A stretch of DNA of 64,000 nt from Elephas maximus indicus (GCF_024166365.1 NC_064825.1:107088480-107152479), one strand, 5' to 3'; shown: positions 35,846-48,900, counted from the first letter of the stretch. The notes: generated from the sequence alone by a model not told the origin. Made by a program: numbers and translations.

Positions 35846-36025
35846 GTTAGGTGCCGTTGAGTAGATTGTGACTCATAGTGACATACAGGACAGAGCAGAA
35901 ATGCCCAGTTTGGTTGCTTAGGCTGTAATCTTTATGGGTGTAGATGGCCAGGTCCTTTCTCCCAGAATGGCTTTTGAGTTCAAACTGCCAAACTCTCGTT
36001 TAGCAGGGAGTGTTTAAACACTGGG
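35846..36025 (-). repeat. AfroSINE, antisense
   Basis: Paralog of 4,212-4,398, slightly better preserved (GACTCATAGTGACATACAGG). Confidence 0.75.
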
Positions 36026-36032
36026 GAAAAAA

Positions 36033-36065
36033 TTATATATATATACACACACACACACTGTATTA
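36033..36065. repeat. (TA)n(CA)n microsatellite
   Basis: Unit B form of the repeat at 4,399-4,440, shorter and with five or more CA units. Confidence 0.85.
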
Positions 36066-36211
36066 TATATCACAAATAAGCAGAAAAAAATGTGACAAAT
36101 GGATACATTAAAAATATTTAAAATAACAAAATGCATCAGAAGATTTATAGCACAATAAATATATATTCGTATTAAGACATTACATACAAACTATCACATT
36201 TCACAAAGTAT

Positions 36212-36772
36212 GATGGTTACGGTTGTGTGTCAACTTGGCTGGGGCATGATTCTCAGTGGTTTGGTAGTCATGTGATGTTGTGATCACTTCCACAATGAGG
36301 TTTGATATAATGTGGTCACCTCCATGATGGGATCTGATGGGAGTAACCAATCAGTTCAAAGGGAGCTTCCTTTGACGTGTGGCCTCGTTGAATATAAGTA
36401 GACATTCTGGCAAATTTCATTGGCTTTTGCTCCCCTGGATCCTACAGCTGAATCCTGCCTGTCTGACCTCCAATTTTTGGGAATTGAACCAGCAGGTTGC
36501 CTGCAGTCTTGCCAGCCAATCTCTGGATTTTTCGATCTTCTCAGCTTGTGAACAAGAGCCCTGCTTTCGGACCTGCAGATTTGGGTTAACCAGCCCCTGC
36601 AGCTGCATGAATCAGGAGAAGCCTCTATCCTGACCCACAAACGTGAGACATTCCAGCCTTTATGGCCACGTGGGCCATTTCCTTGGTATAAGTCTCTCTC
36701 TATATACTTACATGCTTTACTGGTTTTGTTTCTCTAGAGAACCCAGCCTAAGACACAAGGGTATATTGATAT
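36212..36772 (+). repeat. LTR-like element, unclassified
   Basis: Paralog of 4,607-5,098, ~70 bp longer because of an extra GTGATCAC-containing stretch. Ends in GAGAACCCAGCCTAAGAC. Confidence 0.45.
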
Positions 36773-37904
36773 ATAGTAGAGCATATGTCAAACACAATCA
36801 AAAATGTATGAAGATGAGAAAGACGTTTTGGAATGAGGATTGGACAGAATGGAAAAATATGAAATATAATAAAGGAAAGTAAAATAAGCAAAAAACCTAA
36901 ACAAGCTGATGATGGCAGCTGATCATGAAATGAGAAGCAAGGGTAACATTTCTGTTCCTTAGATCAGAAACCAGATTAACAAACAGACAAAAAACCCTGA
37001 ATGACAGCGATAACAGCAACAATCACAACAGCAAACAAGGAAGTGATGCCTCATGTATGCACAATGCATTCCTTTTATTTCATTTACGTCTTCTAAACAA
37101 TGTAATAAGAAAGTGTTTAAGGGCTTTTTTTTTTTTTTTTTTTTATTTTGTCATCCATTTGAAGAGACCACTGTAGAAATCGGGAATATTGATAGTTCTG
37201 TTTTATAGATACAATATTTTAATCCAGATCCTTGTGTAGTAAAAATTGAAGGTTCTTATTTTTAAAAATAAAAAAATAAAAACTTTTAAAGTTACCAAAG
37301 AGTAAAATATAAAAATGTATGAAATGGTAAATACAGACATGCATACACACTAGGTGAATGAATACTTGCCCACCGATGAATACAAATTGACCTGGACAAT
37401 TAACAAGCAACCCCCTAGATATTCTGTTAAGCTTTCATATGGTTTGGGGACAATCAGCAAATTGCTTGGCATCTCCTAAGGGAGAATCTCTAAGGGAGAA
37501 AAAATTCCATAAATTCTCCTCATTATGCCATGTTAAGAAGCACATGGGGGAGTCAAGGCAGAGACTTCATTACGAGTGAAAAGGTTAGTGTATTTCCATA
37601 TTTTACCAATATCCAGAATGTTCCAATGACACTTGCAGGGTCCCACCTTTGTTCATTGGCAAACTCATTGCAAAATATTAGGATTTCTGATTCAGTTCTC
37701 TGTGCATTCTACTTTTCTATACTGCCTGAGACTAGGATCTCTCCCCTTTTTCTGTCATGTTATTTTTTTTTCCAAATATTCACAGTTTGTTTCAGAGGCT
37801 AACTGCTCATAAGCATCTTTGAAAAATTACCATTTCATGGGTAAATAATATTTTTACTTTATATAAATAATCATATGAATAAAAAAACAAAGAGAAAAGA
37901 AAAA
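36773..37904. other. Unassigned spacer
   Basis: Collinear with 5,099-6,195. It includes a T-run near 37,125-37,144. No gene recognised. Confidence 0.55.
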
Positions 37905-38095
37905 GTCCTGGAGTCAATTTTGTCTCAAAACTTACCCCATGTGTATCCGAGAGCAGTGATCAGAGGTTTTTCAATGGTTGCGACCTTTCAGAAGTAGATC
38001 TTTCTTTCTTCCAAGGCTCCTCTCAGTGGACTCAGTCAGTCCACCAAGCTTTCAATTCCTACCTGAATGCTTAACTGTTTGTGCCACCCAGGTGA
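37905..38095 (-). repeat. AfroSINE-related fragment, antisense
   Basis: Paralog of 6,196-6,385. Confidence 0.5.
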
Positions 38096-38785
38096 CCTAA
38101 TTATGTGAATAATAGAGCTCAAATATGAAGTAAAGGAAGCATATGTAGTATTAAAAAATACAGTAGCAGAACTATGCAGCTGCAGATATCCAGTCTCTAG
38201 TATTGGTGTTCTTCAGAATCCTTAGCTATAAGCTGGCTCTAGGCTCTTCTTATGTCCCTCGCAAGTGTAATTTACTATTTAATGCATATTTAAATAACTG
38301 TGGGAATGTGCATTTTACTAATCTCTTGATGAGGAAACAAATAAATGTCCACCTCACACCTCTTGATGAGATGTGAAAAGCAGTTTTTGGAGTTTAGGAA
38401 ACTTTTAAGTACCCACTTTTATGATGATAGCATAATATATAATATATTCATCAATTTCCAGTGGAATGTGGCAGAAAGAAGATATACTTTTCTCAAAGAG
38501 AATAGCTTTATAAAATACATTAGATACTCAACAAAGATAGTCAACTATGGAAAATAACTTGGTGCTCTCCATGGAACTCCAAAGCTGTAGAGAGGATGTC
38601 CTCTTATCTTCCTTTACCTTATAGGAAAATTGGTACTTACCAATATAAGTACTTTTTTCTTCAGCCTTTCATCATTGCAACTAAACAAGATTTATATTGC
38701 TTTTATTACATTCATTGGCGATAGTTGATTTCCTAATTGTAATATCTACTGATACTCAAGTCAGTACTTCTCTTAAAAAATATAT
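38096..38785. other. Unassigned spacer
   Basis: Collinear with 6,386-7,075. No gene recognised. Confidence 0.5.
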
Positions 38786-38789
38786 ATAC

Positions 38790-39370
38790 AGTATGTTTTA
38801 GGCAAAAGTTTACATAGCAAATTAATTTTCCAAAGATTCTTACACAAAATGTGTCAGCACTCTCCTAATTTCCTCCCTGGCTTCCCTGTGTTCATTAGGC
38901 AGGCTTCCTTGCCCCTCCCTAACTTCTTGTCCTTTTGGTCTCCTATAGGTGATTGTTCTAAGGGGTAGATTCTTCACAGATGTTTAATTTAATAGCCCCG
39001 TCTGTTATTGGGCTGAAAGCTGGCCTCCAGAATTGTCTATAGTTTCACGTTAGAGAACTGTCTCAGGGCAATAGTCTTAGGGGTTTCTGTAGCCTCTTTA
39101 CAACTGGTAAGCCTGGTCATTTTTTGGTTGCTGTTTGATATGAATTCTGTTCTATATTTTTACCCATTCTGCCCCGAGCCTTCTATTGTGATCTTAGAGT
39201 GGTCAGTAGTGGTACCCACGTACCGTCTAGTTCTTCTGGTTTCAGATTAGAGGAGGCTGGGATTCAAGTGGGCCATTAGTTTTTTGGACTAACTGCTTAC
39301 TTAAGTCTTCTGTTTTCTTTATTCTCCTTCATCTAGTCCAGAAGACACCAATAGTTGCTTTTCTGACAGA
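38790..39370 (-). repeat. L1 3' UTR fragment, antisense
   Basis: Paralog of 7,076-7,690; lacks the GTT run of unit A. Confidence 0.6.
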
Positions 39371-39895
39371 GGCATTGTGTGGATGTGGGGTCACAACTTT
39401 ACCAGCAATGTTTTTTATGAGATAGTGTATTCACCCTGTAACCATTTTATTATATGACTATTGCATTTTTCTATTTGCTTGATTATTACTGACTCAGAGG
39501 CTGCTGGTCCTGCTATTTTCATTGTAAGCAGTATCATTTCAAACCATTTATTCTTTTACCTTAAACTGCCATCCTCATCCTTCTCTGGCATTTTTTTTTT
39601 ATCTGTTTTATTAGGGATATGTATATACATTTTAATTTAAATATGCTTATGTTTACATGCATTATGTACTGTATAACAGTTCAGACTAGAGGATTTCTTT
39701 ATCCAGATGGAATTTTTAAATGAAGCTCCATTTTATAAAATCAATGCCTGTGACCTCACTTTCTCTCCATTTTCTCAAATTTCCTCTCACTGTTGTAAAT
39801 TTTTTCATGAGAAAATATATCCGATTTGTTACAAATGGCTTATTATATGTTAGTTATAATGACACATATTTTAAGTAAATTTATATTAAAACACA
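39371..39895. other. Unassigned spacer
   Basis: Collinear with 7,691-8,190. No gene recognised. Confidence 0.5.
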
Positions 39896-39899
39896 CTGT

Positions 39900-40045
39900 C
39901 TTTAAGGTGATCCTGACTCAGTAGTGACGTCAAAGGGTTTCCAACGCTGTAAATCTCTGTGGAAGCAGACTGTCACATCTTTCTCCCACGGAGCAGCTGG
40001 TGGTTTCGAGCTGTTGACCTTTAGGTTAGCAGTTGATCAACTTAT
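39900..40045 (-). repeat. AfroSINE, antisense
   Basis: Paralog of 8,195-8,348. Confidence 0.7.
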
Positions 40046-40329
40046 ATTAAAATGTTTTAAGTAAAGTAGAAGATATATAACCCAGAAGATTGGCACATTG
40101 ATGGCCCAATTTTATTCAGGGAGTTGAGGAGGGTAGAGGGAAGAGCTGAGCTCAGTTACATGGTTAACACAGCACTCAACCTACTCATCATCATAGCCTG
40201 ACAAAGAAGCTAGGTCACACTAGAAGGATTTATATATGCATACGTAAAGAAAACTCCTTTCAGATAACTTATTGCTGTCGTTTTAAAAACAACAAAAACA
40301 CTGTATATTTGTTTTTTGAGGGTTTTGTC

Positions 40330-40470
40330 CTGATACCTTAAACACATTGAAACATTTAACCCTGGTTTATTTTTTTCAACAACCTTGAAAGGAAATGGTC
40401 ATTTCACAGGTGTGGACAGATTAAGGTATTTTACTCTATAAGCCACAAGTGGAGGTGTAACAGAGACTAT
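40330..40470 (+). repeat. MIR SINE fragment
   Basis: Paralog of 8,635-8,790. It lies 1.2 kb upstream of the intact OR. Confidence 0.6.
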
Positions 40471-40658
40471 ATCTACATATGTCTACCACCTTGGATATTC
40501 CCCTGTATAAAGACCAATAAGCCCCACCACGATCTATTAGATTCTCCTTGTGTTCAATACCTGTCAAGTGTGTTGTTTCAGCCTGTACCATCTACAAAGG
40601 CTTTTATTGGACTAGGTTTGAAGTAAGGCATATTAAATGTTTCCACACATTCTGAAAA

Positions 40659-40676
40659 TTTCCACTGTAAAATTTT
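40659..40676. other. Empty site of the unit A full-length L1
   Basis: TTTCCACTGTAAAATTTTTA is continuous here. In unit A the equivalent site is duplicated around the L1 at 8,995-16,695. Confidence 0.85.
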
Positions 40677-40844
40677 TATAATGTAATTAACATATATATT
40701 ATAATTATAATTTGTAAATGTCATTTAATGATTGTCATTAAATAAATGACAAAAAATATTTAGTAACCATTCATATGCTTAACACCTAATTTTTTAAATT
40801 AAAAAAAAATTTTTGCTTCATTCATCAATATGCATATATATAAA

Positions 40845-40998
40845 AAAATTGCCATCAAATTGATTCTGACTCACTGAAACCCTATAAAACAAAGTAGAAC
40901 TTCCCCCATAGGGTCTCCAAGGAGTGGCTGGTAGATTCGAAAAGCCAACTTTTTGCTCAGCAGCCAAGCTCTTAACCACTGCTCTACCACGGATCCCA
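40845..40998 (-). repeat. AfroSINE, antisense
   Basis: Paralog of 16,876-17,036. It shows TTGATTCTGACTCACTGAAAC and CTTAACCACTGCTCTACCA. Confidence 0.85.
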
Positions 40999-40999
40999 T

Positions 41000-41210
41000 C
41001 TAGGTATGTGTACCTGTATGTCCCTGAGCATGAGCATGTTCACATATGTGTACATATAGATGTACATTTACATCTACAAGCACACATATGCCTACGAGTT
41101 CACGTACACATACATGTATACCTATACCTACACCTACACCTACACTTCTATCTTTATCTGTGTCTCTATCTACATCTACGTGTACATCAACATCTATATG
41201 TATATCAGGG
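41000..41210. repeat. Compound ACAT/TATCTA microsatellite
   Basis: Paralog of 17,037-17,255. The long frames on both strands (40,924-41,280 and 41,000-41,236) come from the repeat and are not genes. Confidence 0.85.
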
Positions 41211-41660
41211 TTTGCTGTCTTCCATCCTAGCACCATTTTGGGCTGGAAATTTTGTCATTGTGTGGAGTTACCCGGTATAGAGTAGAATGTTTAGAAACAT
41301 CCCAGGCTTCCATTAGATACCTATAGTTCCCTTCTCCTAGTTGTGACATCCAAAATGTCTCAGACATTGACAAATGTTCTTTGGGGAGGAAAGTTTCCCC
41401 AATTGCTAACAAGCTAGATTTCTCTCTCTCTCCCTATTTCATTCTTTCCCTTTCCTTCTCTCTCTCTCCCTCTCTTTATGTACCTATGCTTTATTTGTGG
41501 GAGGTGGGTTTACTTTCAAATATCTATACTGGAAAGTTTGGATTTATCCTGTTCATTTAGCATATTGCCATTGTATACTAAAAATCCACCAGATGATACT
41601 ACAAAAACCTATTGACAATGCTGATATCTCTATCCTGAATAGGTTACCTGATAGACCAAG

Positions 41661-42614
41661 ATGGACAAACACAATCTAACCGTGCCGAATGAATTCATTC
41701 TGATGGGAATCACAGACCGCCCTGATCTGCAGGCTCCATTGTTCGGGCTGTTCCTCATCATCTACATGATCTCAGTGGTGGGCAACTTGGGCATCATCAT
41801 CCTCACCAAGATGGACTCCAAGCTACAAACACCCATGTACTTTTTCCTCAGACACCTGGCTATCACTGATCTTGGCTATTCAACAACCGTGGGACCCAAA
41901 ATGTTGGTAAATTTTGTTGCGGATGAAAATAAAATCTCCTATTATTTTTGTGCTGTACAGCTAGCATTCCTTCTCATGTTCCTCATTAATGAATTACTCA
42001 TTCTGTCAGCAATGTCTTATGACCGCTATGTGGCCATCTGTCACCCTCTGCTCTACACAGTCATCATGTCACAAAGGCTGTGTCATGTGCTGGTGGCAGT
42101 CATCTATCTTTATAGTGCATTTGTTTCTTTTCTTATCACCATAAAGATTTTTAATTTATCCTTCTGTGGCTACAATGTCATCAGTCTTTTCTACTGTGAC
42201 TGTATCCCCTTATTATCTTTGCTCTGCTCAAAGACACATGAAATTGAATTGATCATTCTCATCTCAGCCTCTTTTGATTTGATTTCATCCCTTCTAATTG
42301 TTCTTATTTCTTACCTGCTTGTTTTTGTAGCCATTCTCAGGATGAAGTCAGGCGAGGGTAGGCACAAGGCCTTCTCCACCTGTGGCTCCCACCTGACCGT
42401 GGTGGTCGTGTTCTATGGGACTTTAATCTTTATGTACGTGCAGCCCAAGTCTAGTCATTCCTTTGAATCTGATACAGTGGCTTCCATATTTTTCACCCTG
42501 GTGATCCCCGTGTTGAATCCCTTGATTTACAGTTTGAGAAACAAAGATGTAAAATACGCTGTACAGACGACATGGAAAAAAATATGCCATATATTTCTAC
42601 AGTTCGATGCATAA
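41661..42614 (+). CDS. Olfactory receptor, OR8K-like, intact
   Basis: The best candidate for a working gene in the window: an uninterrupted 317 aa class II olfactory receptor, a seven-transmembrane odorant GPCR signalling through Golf in sensory cilia. The start MDKHNLTV has a good context (A at -3, G at +4) and an N-glycosylation site at residue 5. Motifs: GN 41-42 (TM1), LQTPMYFFL 55-63, Cys97 paired by family rule with the ECL2 cysteines around 179-189, MSYDRYVAICHPLLY 118-132 with canonical DRY, SY 217-218 (TM5), [14 protein letters not shown] 233-246 (TM6 start) and [12 protein letters not shown] 286-297 (TM7). Length fits the family (305-320). The upstream 1 kb holds a SINE and a microsatellite but no insertion like those near its sister loci. 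The partner in unit A (17,702) is a pseudogene. The OR8K assignment is from recalled resemblance, and the exact symbol is not claimed. Confidence 0.94.
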   Translation: MDKHNLTVPNEFILMGITDRPDLQAPLFGLFLIIYMISVVGNLGIIILTKMDSKLQTPMYFFLRHLAITDLGYSTTVGPKMLVNFVADENKISYYFCAVQLAFLLMFLINELLILSAMSYDRYVAICHPLLYTVIMSQRLCHVLVAVIYLYSAFVSFLITIKIFNLSFCGYNVISLFYCDCIPLLSLLCSKTHEIELIILISASFDLISSLLIVLISYLLVFVAILRMKSGEGRHKAFSTCGSHLTVVVVFYGTLIFMYVQPKSSHSFESDTVASIFFTLVIPVLNPLIYSLRNKDVKYAVQTTWKKICHIFLQFDA

Positions 42615-42844
42615 TATGGTTCCTATAAATTACATCATGGGCTTCAGACCTTATCTGTGTGCTCCATAGGGTATGGCAAGCACAAATATATTCCATATAT
42701 ATTTATAAATATCCTCCTATGTGTCAGTCACTCTTCTAAATGCGTTGATCAACAAAAGAGTTAAAACTTTGCTTTCCTTGAACTGAAGAGATGGATCACA
42801 AATGTAATAATTAAGTAAATTTGATAGTAGAGAAGAATGTGTTG

Positions 42845-43060
42845 AGGACATGGTGGCAGAGTGATTAAAGTGCTCAGCTGCTAGCTGAAAAGTTGGTGAT
42901 TCAAACCCAGCAGCCAGTCGCTGGGAGAAATATGTGGCAGTCAGCTTCCATAAAGATTTACAGCCTTGGAAACCTTATAGAGCAGTTCTTCTCTGTACTA
43001 TACTATCACTGAGTCAGAATCTACTGGACAACAGTGAATTTGTTTTTTTGTTTTTTTTTT
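42845..43060 (+). repeat. AfroSINE, sense
   Basis: Paralog of 18,895-19,110. It has a B-box-like GATTCAAACCC and ends in a T-rich tail. Confidence 0.8.
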
Positions 43061-43074
43061 GAGAATTTGCTAAA

Positions 43075-43240
43075 AAACAAAATCCTTTGTCATTGAGTCA
43101 AGTCTGTCTGATAGTGACCCTATAGGACAGAGCCGAACTGCTCCATAGGGTTTCCAAGGAGTGGCTGGTGGATTTGAACCGCTGACCTTTTGGTTAGTAG
43201 CCAAACTCTTACCCAATGCATCACCAGGGCTCCAGGAAAA
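43075..43240 (-). repeat. AfroSINE, antisense
   Basis: Paralog of 19,125-19,290. Well preserved (CCTATAGGACAGAGCCGAAC, GGGTTTCCAAGGAGTGGCTG). Confidence 0.88.
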
Positions 43241-44339
43241 TGTGTTGGGAACCATGCAATGAGGCAAAGAGAGTGGATATGCTGAGTGGGAGTGGGAAAA
43301 ATACTAGGTACAGAAGTGGAGATACAATGATTCTGGTGTTTTTTCCAACTATTAGAATAAACTTTGCAGTGTACATACTTGTGTTTGTGTGTGCATGTGT
43401 GTAAGCTCTTGTCTTCTGTTTTAGCCTTCATAGTTTCTGAGGGGTGTGTTAGATTTGGCCAGGTTGCAATGAGTCTCAGTCTAGTGTGATTATTTGAATT
43501 ACTCAGTTATGTAAAGTTGCTCAAATGTCCCCATTCCAGACCTTGGAGTTCCATTCTTTTCTTACTAATGCCTTTACTTTCCAAAGTAAATCTGCTAACT
43601 CCACCTAGCTTGCTATTTACAAATCAAAGGTTCACTTCTGCATCTGAGTTTGTTGTAATCAATGCATTTTGCCTTTATCAGAATACACACCAATTAAGAT
43701 AAATTTCTTGAGGTCATCCATAGTTGCTCCCAGGTTTGGAATTCCTTCCCCACTAGACATTCTTATTTAACAATTATCTTTTTTGTTTTAGGAGTTGTTA
43801 GCTTTTCTTATCTATATGAAAAGCTTTTTAAAATATTTGTTCAATTATTTCCTTGGGTAAAAGGATATGTTATGATGAGTAAAATGTGTTGCCTGTCTTT
43901 CATTGTTTTGGTTTTCCTAATATTTTGTCAATATTTACCATGCAGTATATTTTCATTGACTTTGTTTTGTTTACCTTACTTGTGAGAGGTAAAATGCGAT
44001 ACTCTTATGGTTTGCACCATAATATATTTCTAATTCAGTTGAGGTCTGTTATGTGGCAAGGATACAGTTATCTTGCCTCATGGACATAGTTGCTCCATGT
44101 TACTCCTCAAAATTTTCCATGTATTTATGTTTATCATTATTTTTTCTTTTTTAAATTTCTAGGATTTTATTGAAGCTACTGGAGTCTAAATATTTTCATG
44201 ACTCAAATTCATGAAATAAAATCCCTTATGTAGCCAATGAAATTTTAATAAAAAAAGTTCATTGGAATATAAAAAAGTTGCATGTTATATTGTCATATGA
44301 ACAAGAATATTTTTATAAAAAGTTGAACTAGTTAGAAGG
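43241..44339. other. OR 3' flank and spacer
   Basis: Collinear with 19,291-20,447. The segment 43,702-43,757 is the single-copy form of the foldback arm of unit A. No gene recognised. Confidence 0.6.
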
Positions 44340-44902
44340 TGAAGATGGTCATGATAAGACAGAGCTTCCCAGGCTGCAGAAAATTCCACTGCCTCTAGCA
44401 CCTTGCTTGGTAGGCCCCTTAGCTTTACATTAGAACCCTGGTTCCTTTGCTTGGTATGCCCCGTAGCTGTACAATAAATTCCTGGTTCCCCTTTCTTTAA
44501 CTGCTGGCTGAACTAGAGAAAACTGGCAGAAACTGGTTTAGGCACCATGTTGACATTCAGGATAACTTTTTAAATCTCATACATAGTAAATTCTCCATCT
44601 TTGTTGGAGTTTAACTGCCATATTCTGAACACAGGATGCATGATGTCAATTTAAATGGCATTGCACCTAAGTAGTTTGATTAATAATGTTGCTGTTGTAA
44701 CTTGTAAGAACTTCTTACTTATAAACCCTTTAAAAGTAACCTTTTGCCTCACTCTCACTGAGCAATCTTGGCAACATCAGTCCCAACTGTTTCTTCCCTT
44801 GCACAATGAAATAAAGGTGCCTTCCTACACTCCCACTTGAGTCTCTGGTTCACTGGATGATACAAGTTATACCGAGTGGGACCAGGGGTTTCCACAGCAA
44901 CA
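44340..44902 (+). mobile_element. Solo ERV LTR, ERV1-like
   Basis: Matches the LTR at 20,448-21,022 and ends AACA, but is followed by AATGAGCAC and MIR sequence instead of a primer-binding site and gag. It has GAAATAAAG, a polyadenylation-type signal, near 44,809. Unit B therefore carries only an LTR where unit A keeps internal sequence. The left edge is approximate. Confidence 0.65.
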
Positions 44903-44929
44903 ATGAGCACATCCATGTAATAATATCTC

Positions 44930-45165
44930 ATACTTATTGACTGCTATATGATAGTAATTCTTCAAGATTTAATTAATTTTCACAACAGCTCTGTGAGGCA
45001 GGATCTATTAATATTTACATATTTTAGATGATAAAATGGAGGTTCGAAGATGGTAAGTAAATTTCCAAAATTCAACTCCCAAAGGATAAATAAATAGTCG
45101 AAGTTCACAGAGGTCTTAAGCATTAGAATCAAGTTTCAAACATGGTCTAGCTCCAGGTTCCAGGT
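44930..45165 (+). repeat. MIR SINE
   Basis: A good MIR match in order: ACTTATTGACTGCTATATGA, AATTTTCACAACAGCTCTGT, GAGGCAGGATCTATTA, then AGATGATAAAATGGAGGTTC. No equivalent at this place in unit A. Confidence 0.75.
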
Positions 45166-45496
45166 TCATAAAAGCTAATGTAAATAACTTCTTAATGTCA
45201 ATTTTCTCCTTTAATGATGTCATCCCTGAGATGACAGAGAGTATCAGATTAAAAGAAGAGAAATAGCAGTGGGAATCACAAAATAGTGAATGCCTAGGAC
45301 AATGTCGGGAAGGGAAAATAAAATCAATAGGGACAATGAGTTAAATCGACACAGCAAGCTAACCCATTCATGTGTATACATAATTTGTTCAAACTAAATG
45401 ATGGAAAACCATCACAATGTGAACACAGGACATAGTCTGGGCAGGTTTATAATAATGTCTAATAGGGGATATAAGGAATCATAAAGTAGTAAAGAA

Positions 45497-45680
45497 CAGG
45501 AGCCACAGTGACACAGTGGTTACAGCTCAGCTGCTAACGGAAAGGTCAGCAGTTCGAACCCACCGGCATCTCTTTGGAAACCCCAGGAGCAGTCCTAGTC
45601 TGTCCTGCAAGGTTGTTAGGAGTCAGAATCAACTGGACAGCATGGGTTTGGTTTTCTTTTACTTTTTTTTTTTTTTTTTG
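45497..45680 (+). repeat. AfroSINE, sense
   Basis: Near full length: AGGAGCCACAGTGACACAGT, a B-box-like CAGTTCGAACCC, AGTCAGAATCAACTGGACAG and a T-rich tail ending at about 45,680. Confidence 0.88.
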
Positions 45681-45984
45681 GTATAGTAAGAAAGATGTTA
45701 AAAATAAATAAGGAAGTTCCCATTTTAAGAAATGATTTGTGGACTTTTGCCTTGAGAAGTTTAGCCACCTTTTAAAAACGAAAATAGGATTGATGTTACT
45801 TCCTTAAAAAATGAGGTCTGTGAGAAGATTTATTCCCCATCATCATCTGCTTCCTGGACTTTCTTGCTACCTGAACTTCAATTTTTGGAGAATTTAATTT
45901 AATTTACCTGTGCCTACTCCAATCACCCCTGCACATCTAGGACTGTAGGTGAGAGCCTGCATCTCACACCTGGTGACTGACTGA

Positions 45985-48900
45985 CCTGTAAATGTACTAA
46001 ATGCACCAATGAAGATACAGAGAGTGGCAGAATGGATTAAAAAAAAAAAAATACATGACCTGTTTATATGTTGCCTACAAGAGAAACACCTTAGATACAA
46101 AGACTCAAACTAAAATTGAAAGGATAGAAAAAAAAATCAATCAAACAATAATCAGAAAAGAGGAGGAGTGGCAACATTAATTTTTGACAAAATGGATTTT
46201 AAAGCAAAATCCACCACAAAGAATAAGGAAGGATACTATATAATGATTAAAGGGTCAATACACAAAGAGGACATAACCACAATAAATAATTATGCACTCA
46301 ACAACAGGGCTCCAAAATACATAAAACAAACTCTAGCAGCATTGAAAAGAGAAACAGACAGTTCCACAATAATAGTGGGAAGGACAGAACACCTAGAAAA
46401 ACCTCAATAAAGACGAGAAGATCTAAGTGCCACAATCAACCAACTTGATCTCATATGCATATAGAGAACACTCCACCCAACAGCAGCCAAGTAAATTCTC
46501 TTTTCCAACACACATGGAACATTCTCCAGAATACACCACATATTAGGCCACAAAGCAAGCCTTAACAAAATCCAAAACATTTAAGTATTACAAAGCATCT
46601 TTTCTGACCATAAAGCCATAAAAGTAGAAATCAATAACAGAAAAAGCAAGGAAAAAAAAAAAATCAAATGCATGGAAACTGAACAACACCTTGCTAAAAA
46701 GTATTGGGCTACAGAATAAATTAAGGAAGGAATAAAGAAATTCACAGAATCAAATGAGGATGAAAACACCTCCTACCAGAATCTTGGCCCACAGTGAAAG
46801 CAGTGCTTAGAGGTCAATAGACAACAATAAACACATACAACTAAAAAGAAAAAAAGGGACAAAACCAAAATATTAACCCTACAACATTAACAGACAGAAA
46901 GAGATCAGCAAAAGGAGACCACATAAACCAAAAAAGGAAATAATAAATATTGGAGCAGAAATAAATGAAAGATAGAATAGAAAAACAATTGGAAGAGTTA
47001 ACAAGAACAAAATCTGGTTCTTCGAAAACATCAAGAAAACTGATAAACCATCGGCCAAACTGACAAAAGAACAGAAGAGGAAACAAACAACTCAGATAAG
47101 AAATGAGATGAAGATATTAAGACAGAGCCAATTGAAATTAAAACAATTATAATAGAAAACCATGAAAAATTTTGCCCCCCAAAAGTTGAAAATCTAGGGG
47201 AAATGGACAAATTTCTAGGAAAACTCAACCTACCTAAGGTAACACAAACAGAGGTAGAAAAACTACATAAGCCTATAACAAAAGAAGAGATGGAAGAGGC
47301 AATTAAAAAAACTCCTGACCAAAAAAAAAAAAAAAAGGTCCTGGCCCTGACGGCTTCTCTGGAGAGTTCTACCAAAGTTTCAGTGAAGAGTTATCACCAA
47401 TACTGCGAAGGGTATTGCGGAGAATAGAGAAGGATGGAGTACTCTCAAACCCATTCTATGCAGTTAACATAAACCTGGTACCAAAACCAGGTAAAGACTC
47501 CACAAAAAAAGAAAATTACAGGCCAATATACCTCATGAACATATATGTAAAAATCCTCAACAAAATTCTAGCCAATGGAATTCAACAATGTATCAAAAAA
47601 AAAAAAATTCACCACTACCAAGTGTGATTCATATTAGGTATGCAGGGATGGTTCAACATTAGAAAAACAGTCAATGTAATCCATAACAAAAATAAAACAA
47701 GAGATAAGGATCAAATAATCTTATCAATTGATGCTGAAAAGGCATTAGGCAAAGTCCAACATCCGTTCATGATAAAAGATAAAAACTCTCTACAAAATAG
47801 GGATAGAAAGGATATTCCTCAAAAAAATAAAGAGTACTTATGTAAAGCCAACAGCTAACATCATTCTAAAAGGAGAAAGTCTGAAAGCATTCCTCTTGAG
47901 AACAGGAACCAGACAAGGATGCACTTCATCACCATGCTTATTCAACGTTGTGCCGGAGGCCCTAGCCAGAGCAATTAGGCAAGAAAAAGAAATAAAGGGC
48001 ATCCAAACTGGAAAGGATGAAGTAAAAATATTCCTATTTTCAGATGATACAATCTATACACAGAAAATCCCAAAGAATCAACAAGAATACTACTGGAACT
48101 AAAAGAAGATTTAAGAGAAGTATCAAGATATGAGATAAACAGGCAAAAATCACTTGGATTCCAGACACCAACAAAGAAAACTTCAAAGAGGAAGTCACCA
48201 AATCAATACCATTTCCAATAGCCCCCCAAGAAGATAAAATACTTTAGGAATAAATCTAACCATAGATATAAAAGACCTATACAAAGAAACCTATAAGACA
48301 CTATTGCAAGAAACAAAAAAAAAAAAAGATCTACATAAGTAGAAAAATATACCTTGCTCATGGATAGGAAGACTCAACATTGTGAAAATATCAGTTCTAC
48401 CCAAAGTGATCTACAGATTAAATACAATCCATCCAAATTCCAATGGCATTTTTTAATGAGGTGGAGAAACAAATCACCAATTTCATATGGAAAGGGAAGA
48501 GGGCCAGGATAAGTAAAGTAATACTGGAGAAGAAGAACAAAGTGGGAGGACTCACACTAAGTGATTTTAAAAACTATTGTACTGACACTGTAGTCAAAGG
48601 CAGCCTAGTACTGGTACAACAACAGATACATAGAACGATAGAACAGAATTGAGAATCCAGACATAAATTTATCCACCATGAGCAGCTAATATTTCACAAG
48701 GGCCCAAAGTGTATTAAATGGGGAAAAAAGAGCTTCTTAAACAAATGGTGCTGGCATAACTGGATATCCTCCTTCAAAAAAAAAAAAAAAATGAAACAAG
48801 GTCTATACCCCACATCATGTAAAAAAAAAAAAAAACTCAAAATAAATCAAAGACCTACATAAAAATCTAAAATGATAAAAAGCATGAATAAAAAAAAAAA

